A stretch of DNA of 9,435 nucleotides. It comes from Acidobacteriota bacterium. Its GTDB lineage: Bacteria > Acidobacteriota > Aminicenantia > UBA2199. The stretch covers positions 1-9,435 of the forward strand of contig JAQUQF010000051.1 in NCBI GenBank assembly GCA_028749105.1, given 5' to 3'. Positions 5,755 through 9,435 of this stretch are shown piece by piece. Numbering within the stretch: the first letter of the stretch is position 1; each line of letters starts with the position of its first letter. The translations under genes and the position numbers were made by a program. The notes beneath the pieces were generated by a model. The model saw only the letters and a program-made list of their open reading frames with translations, made no database searches and had not been told where the DNA came from.

Positions 5755-7285
5755 AGGCTTTCAGGAAGCTTTTCGGGATGAATGAGGTGATGTCGCCGGC
5801 GGTCAGTCCCGCCTCGCCCATCTCGCGGGCGGCCAGGTCGCCGGCATAGCCGTGCAGGAAAACGGCCGCGGCCAGGATGAGATCCATGGCCTGCCTGGGG
5901 TAGAACTGGGCGATGAGCCCGGCGATCATGCCGCCAAGGACATCACCGCTGCCGGCCGTCGCCATGCCGGGGTTGCCGGTCGGATTGACCCAGACCCGCC
6001 CCTGCGGGGAAACCGTCAGGGTATGGTGCCCTTTCAGCACGAGATAGACACCACGCTTGAGCGCGTAGTCACGGGCCAGGGTCAGCCGTTCGCGCTGGAT
6101 GTCGACAACGGACTTCCCGGTCAGGCGGGCGAACTCGCCAGGGTGCGGCGTCAGCACCAGCGGCCGCTGGCTGCGACCTTTCAGCAGTTCCGCCTGGGAG
6201 GCAAGGACATTGAGGGCATCGGCGTCGAGGACCAGCGGCGACTTCGCCTTCTGCAGCAGCATGGCGACGATGCGCAGCGTGTCCGGCGTCTCGCCCAGCC
6301 CGGGCCCGGCCAGGACGCAGGAAAAATCGTCCAGCCTGTTGGAGATATCCTCGGGTTTCTTGAAAGGCAGGGTCATGACCTCGGGATGGGCCAGGACCGA
6401 CAGGTCGCGGTTCTGCGGCGGCACAGCGGCGGTGCAGAGTCCCGCGCCGCTCTTCAGCACGGCGTAGGAGGCCAGAATGCCGGCCCCGGGCTTTTCCGCC
6501 GACCCGGCGACGACCAGGGCGTGACCGAACTCCCCTTTGTGGGCCGCGCGCGGACGCCTGGCCAGCAGCGGCCGGAGGTCGACCGGCTCGGTCAGGCGGA
6601 TGTAATATTCATCCTTGTCCTCCAGGTCGTGCGGGATGCCGATGTCCACGATGCGGATGCGGCCGCAGTCGGGGTTGCCGTCCGGGTTCAGGTGGGCCCA
6701 TTTCAGGGCATGAATGGCGGCGGTGATCCGGGCGCGGATATGGACGCCGGCAGCGGGGAAAAAGCCTTCGCCCAGGCCCGAAGGGATGTCCACGGCGGCG
6801 ACGGGAATGCCCGAGCCGTTGACCGCTGCGAACACCTCGGCGAACAGTCCGGCCGTCACCGGCTTGTCCAGGCCGGTGCCGAACACGGCATCGACCAGGA
6901 AGGTCTCGCCGGCATCGCAGCCGGCCAGCAGCTTTTTCAAGTGGGCTGCGGAAGGGACCGCTTCGGGGAGGGAGCCCGACTCCAGCAGGCGGTCGTAATT
7001 GGCCTTGGCCGCGGGGCCGAGCTCGCCGGGCCGGACCAGAAGCAGGACGCGCGCGTCGTAGCCGCGCTCCAGCAGCAGGCGGGCAATGGCCAGGCCGTCG
7101 CCGCCGTTGTTGCCCTTGCCGGCCAGCACCAGGCAGGATGGAAAGCGGTTGCGGGGAAAGACCTCGCAGAAATAGTCGCAGCAGGCGCCGGCGGCGTTCT
7201 CCATCAGCTCGATGGCTGGGATGCCGCAGCGCTCAATGGCTGTGCGGTCGATCTCCTTCATCCAGGAGTTGAGCAGGACCTTCAT
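5723..7285 (-). CDS. nnr: Bifunctional NAD(P)HX epimerase / ADP-dependent NAD(P)HX dehydratase
   Basis: 520 residues, the normal length for the fused cytosolic enzyme that repairs hydrated NADH and NADPH: the N-terminal YjeF_N domain epimerises R- to S-NAD(P)HX and the C-terminal ribokinase-like domain dehydrates the S form at the cost of ADP. N-terminal domain: MENAAG near 28-33, GKGNNGGDG (56-64), VDAVFGTGL and VDIPSGL. C-terminal domain: HKGEFGHALVVAGS, AGPGLG, LDADALN, LTPHPGEF, LVLKGHHT and NPGMATAGSGDVLGG with Asp448 as the expected catalytic aspartate. Both halves look intact. ATG 7285 overlaps the stop of the upstream gene by one base (TGATG), suggesting coupling; GTG 7288 is a less likely alternative. 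The 3' end overlaps tsaE by 32 bases. Confidence 0.95.
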   Translation of the reverse strand: MKVLLNSWMKEIDRTAIERCGIPAIELMENAAGACCDYFCEVFPRNRFPSCLVLAGKGNNGGDGLAIARLLLERGYDARVLLLVRPGELGPAAKANYDRLLESGSLPEAVPSAAHLKKLLAGCDAGETFLVDAVFGTGLDKPVTAGLFAEVFAAVNGSGIPVAAVDIPSGLGEGFFPAAGVHIRARITAAIHALKWAHLNPDGNPDCGRIRIVDIGIPHDLEDKDEYYIRLTEPVDLRPLLARRPRAAHKGEFGHALVVAGSAEKPGAGILASYAVLKSGAGLCTAAVPPQNRDLSVLAHPEVMTLPFKKPEDISNRLDDFSCVLAGPGLGETPDTLRIVAMLLQKAKSPLVLDADALNVLASQAELLKGRSQRPLVLTPHPGEFARLTGKSVVDIQRERLTLARDYALKRGVYLVLKGHHTLTVSPQGRVWVNPTGNPGMATAGSGDVLGGMIAGLIAQFYPRQAMDLILAAAVFLHGYAGDLAAREMGEAGLTAGDITSFIPKSFLKAYGFHSPFLGS

Positions 7286-9435
7286 CACTCCCCGGTTTTC
7301 TTCTTTGCCTTCTTTTCCTTCTTGCCGTTGCTCTTGGCCGGTTCGGCCGTCTCCTTTTTGACGATCTGGTCGAGCTGGCTGGCGAAAATGCCGCTGAAAG
7401 CCCCCTCATCCTTGTAGGCCACCTTGACCTCCTTGACCGGCTTCTTCTTTTCTTCCGCTTCCTTGGCGCCGGTCGCCTCGATCAGGTCCTCCTGCAGGAT
7501 CTGCTTCTTGATCTCGTCGAGCTCAATCTTTTCTTCCAGGATCTTCTTCTGGCCTTTCTTTGCCGTCTTGACCGACTTTTCCGGCTCGAGCTTTTTCTTC
7601 TGTTTCTTGATTGCGTCGGGCTTGGCCGGGAGTTCGGCGAACGTTTCCGCAGGCTTGGCGGACCCTTCCTTGACGTAGGGCTTGCGGGCGGGACGGGCCG
7701 CGGCGGCGCTTTCCTGCGCGGCGAAGGCGGCCTCGGCGCGGCGCTGCGATTCCCTTTCCTCCAGCGCTTTCTGCTTCTGCCACATCTCTTCCTCGCGCTT
7801 TTTGCGCCGCTCCTCGCGCAACAGGCGGATCTCCTCCTGGGCCTTGAGCTCTTCATCCTGCTGCAGCTTGCGCGACTCCTCGCGCCTGCGCTTCTGGTCC
7901 TCGATCAGTCCCTGGCGGCGCAGCTTCTCCTCCTCCTCGATCTCGACGACGGCGTCGGAATCGAGGTAGAAGACCCCGGCCATCTTCTCGGCGGGGATGA
8001 ACTCGGGGTTGCTGAGGATGACCTCCTCCACCAGGCGCAGGTCGATGGGGGCGATCAGGTCGAGGATGTGGTAGAGGCGCAGGATGTGGATCTCGTAATT
8101 CTTCTCGCGGTTGCCGAACTCCAGGAAGATCTTGTGGAACAGCTTGTTGTAGGTCTCGGACTTGCGGAACTCCTCCAGACGCTCGGTCAGGACCTGGAAG
8201 ACCTCGGTCTCCAGGAAGATCGAGCGGTTGGGCGCGACCGTGGAGGCCATCTTCTCCCCCGAGGGGACGAACACCTTGCGCTCGGGGTCATAGATGATCT
8301 TGTCGGTGATGGCGCCCTTCTTGGTCGTCTTCACCGTGAACTGGAAATCCCCGGACGCGGTCTGCTCGAAAACGAGCACCGTTCCCTGCAGGGCCTTGCA
8401 GCCTTCGAAGATCTTGTCGAAGCCCAGGAGCAGGTTCTCGTCGGGATAATAGTACAAGGTGTGCTTCTTGTGGGTCTGGGTATCGGTGGCTTCGATCTCC
8501 ATGGTGTCGCCGAAGCGGTACAGCCCGGGCTTCAGGCGCACGGCACCGGAAGCGATCTCGCGCTGGGTCAGGTAGTAGCGCGTCTCGCCCTCGGTGAAGA
8601 TCTGCTCCTCGAACTTCTTGCGCTTCTGCGGCAGGTTCTTGCGGTCGGCGAAGCTGACCTTGGCCAGGAAGGGATTGGCCTCGCTGACCAGGGAGTTCTT
8701 GCGGATCTGGTAGAGGGCCGAGATCAGGTGCCACTTGCCCCAGCCGGCGCCGCTGGTCTGCACCAGGTCGATCTTGTATTGGCTGGCCATGATGATGTTC
8801 AGGGCGAAACAGGTGGCGGCGAAATCAGGCGCGGACGGGTCGACCTTGCAGAAATTCTCGACGAAGAACTCCGTGCTCTCCGAGGACGGCCGGCTTTTGA
8901 GGAATTCGCGGATGGAGGTGAAGACCTCGGGGGCGATCTTCTTGAGGTTCTCCTTGAGCAGCACCTTGCCGTTGCTGAAGGCGATGGCGGGCTCCTTGTT
9001 CAGCAGCGCCGTCAGTTTCTTGCGCAGATGGTTGAAGTCGCGCTCGATCAGCGGCGACTGGGTCTGGCGCGGATCGATGTCGGCGGTGATGAACTCGGCC
9101 GGGCGGCTGGGTGTCTCCTCTTTGTGCGGCAGCAGCAGTTCGATCTTCTGCCTGACCAGGTATTCGGTGTACTTGCGGAACTCGGAGGTGCCGTCGTAGC
9201 TGAGGCGGATCTCGTCGCGGTTGCCGCGGTTGCGCGCCTCCTCGACCTTGAGGATGATGCCCTGGTCGACCGTGATGTACTTCTTGTTGCCCACCGGCAG
9301 CTGGCCCGGATACTCCTTGTAGATCAGGTCGCCGGCGCTGTATTCGCAGCCGGGGTCATAAACCTTGACCCGGCTCTTGCGGTCGTCGCGCGTCTTGAAC
9401 AGCGCCACCTGGTAGACGAGGTCCTCGAAGTCCAC
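7285..9435 (-). CDS. Unknown 716-codon protein with globular N-terminal region, coiled coil and lysine-rich tail; 5' end at window edge
   Basis: The frame is open to the right edge, where its first codon is GTG (VDFEDLVYQVALF); this may be the true start or an internal valine, so the gene may be longer. I do not recognise the family. Residues 1-110 look beta-rich (YDPGCEYSAGDLIYKEYPG, GIILKVEEARN). Residues 120-470 are mixed alpha/beta with no enzyme motif or membrane segment. Residues about 495-585 form a highly charged coiled coil (EIEEEEKLRRQ, QKRRREESRK). The last 130 or so residues are Lys/Glu/Ala-rich and probably disordered (KKQKKKLEPEK, ending KKEKKAKKKTGE), which would suit binding to nucleic acid or ribosomes (inference). 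No signal peptide is seen, so it is probably cytoplasmic. It is the first visible gene of the nnr-tsaE operon and its TGA overlaps the nnr ATG. Confidence 0.75.
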   Translation of the reverse strand: MDFEDLVYQVALFKTRDDRKSRVKVYDPGCEYSAGDLIYKEYPGQLPVGNKKYITVDQGIILKVEEARNRGNRDEIRLSYDGTSEFRKYTEYLVRQKIELLLPHKEETPSRPAEFITADIDPRQTQSPLIERDFNHLRKKLTALLNKEPAIAFSNGKVLLKENLKKIAPEVFTSIREFLKSRPSSESTEFFVENFCKVDPSAPDFAATCFALNIIMASQYKIDLVQTSGAGWGKWHLISALYQIRKNSLVSEANPFLAKVSFADRKNLPQKRKKFEEQIFTEGETRYYLTQREIASGAVRLKPGLYRFGDTMEIEATDTQTHKKHTLYYYPDENLLLGFDKIFEGCKALQGTVLVFEQTASGDFQFTVKTTKKGAITDKIIYDPERKVFVPSGEKMASTVAPNRSIFLETEVFQVLTERLEEFRKSETYNKLFHKIFLEFGNREKNYEIHILRLYHILDLIAPIDLRLVEEVILSNPEFIPAEKMAGVFYLDSDAVVEIEEEEKLRRQGLIEDQKRRREESRKLQQDEELKAQEEIRLLREERRKKREEEMWQKQKALEERESQRRAEAAFAAQESAAAARPARKPYVKEGSAKPAETFAELPAKPDAIKKQKKKLEPEKSVKTAKKGQKKILEEKIELDEIKKQILQEDLIEATGAKEAEEKKKPVKEVKVAYKDEGAFSGIFASQLDQIVKKETAEPAKSNGKKEKKAKKKTGE

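Noticed and set aside
5852..7417. A 521-codon plus-strand ORF fully opposite nnr and the end of the coiled-coil gene
   Set aside because: Its product is low-complexity (rich in Gly, Gln, Asp, Arg, Ala) with no recognisable domain. It is the expected antisense shadow of a GC-rich gene with strong third-position bias, and the minus strand encodes a complete, motif-rich enzyme.

Overview
The window looks like a GC-rich bacterial chromosome segment with tightly packed genes, several overlapping, standard Shine-Dalgarno sites and the bacterial housekeeping genes nnr and tsaE. The phylum cannot be fixed from this sequence. The gene mix (a COG2407-type sugar isomerase, an unusual secreted protease, a lineage-specific coiled-coil protein beside nnr/tsaE) would fit an uncultured Acidobacteriota/Aminicenantota-like genome, but that is a low-confidence impression. 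No tRNA, rRNA, CRISPR array, insertion sequence or origin was seen.

Left region (1-1867): a divergent gene pair shares a 151-base intergenic region with recognisable promoters in both directions. The minus-strand gene runs off the left edge. It is an integral membrane protein whose start resembles heparan-alpha-glucosaminide N-acetyltransferase/DUF1624-type acyltransferases. The plus-strand gene encodes a short L-fucose/L-arabinose isomerase-like enzyme.

Middle region (1868-4567): a strong sigma70-type promoter sits in an AT-rich gap and drives a secreted protein. An in-frame TAG splits this protein into a 98-residue signal-peptide ORF and a 749-codon ORF that has no ribosome site of its own. 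The long part carries a ZU5-like domain followed by a papain-like cysteine peptidase domain (Q283, C289, H391, D407) and a beta-rich C-terminal part. Base composition here is visibly less GC-rich than in the flanking genes.

Right region (4590-9435): a minus-strand operon is read from the right edge leftwards. It holds a 716-codon lysine-rich coiled-coil protein of unknown function, bifunctional NAD(P)HX epimerase/dehydratase (nnr), tsaE of tRNA t6A synthesis, a 33-residue remnant that starts like a SixA-type histidine phosphatase, and a two-TM membrane protein with a bacterial PH-like domain. The first four junctions overlap by 1, 32 and 1 bases, so they are probably translationally coupled. 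This operon converges on the secreted protease gene with only 22 bases between stop codons.

No stretch longer than 300 bases lacks a gene. The gaps are 463-613 (divergent promoters), 1868-1999 (promoter and leader), 2297-2317 (part of the split gene), 4568-4589 (convergent gap, no convincing terminator) and 5187-5209 (ribosome site).
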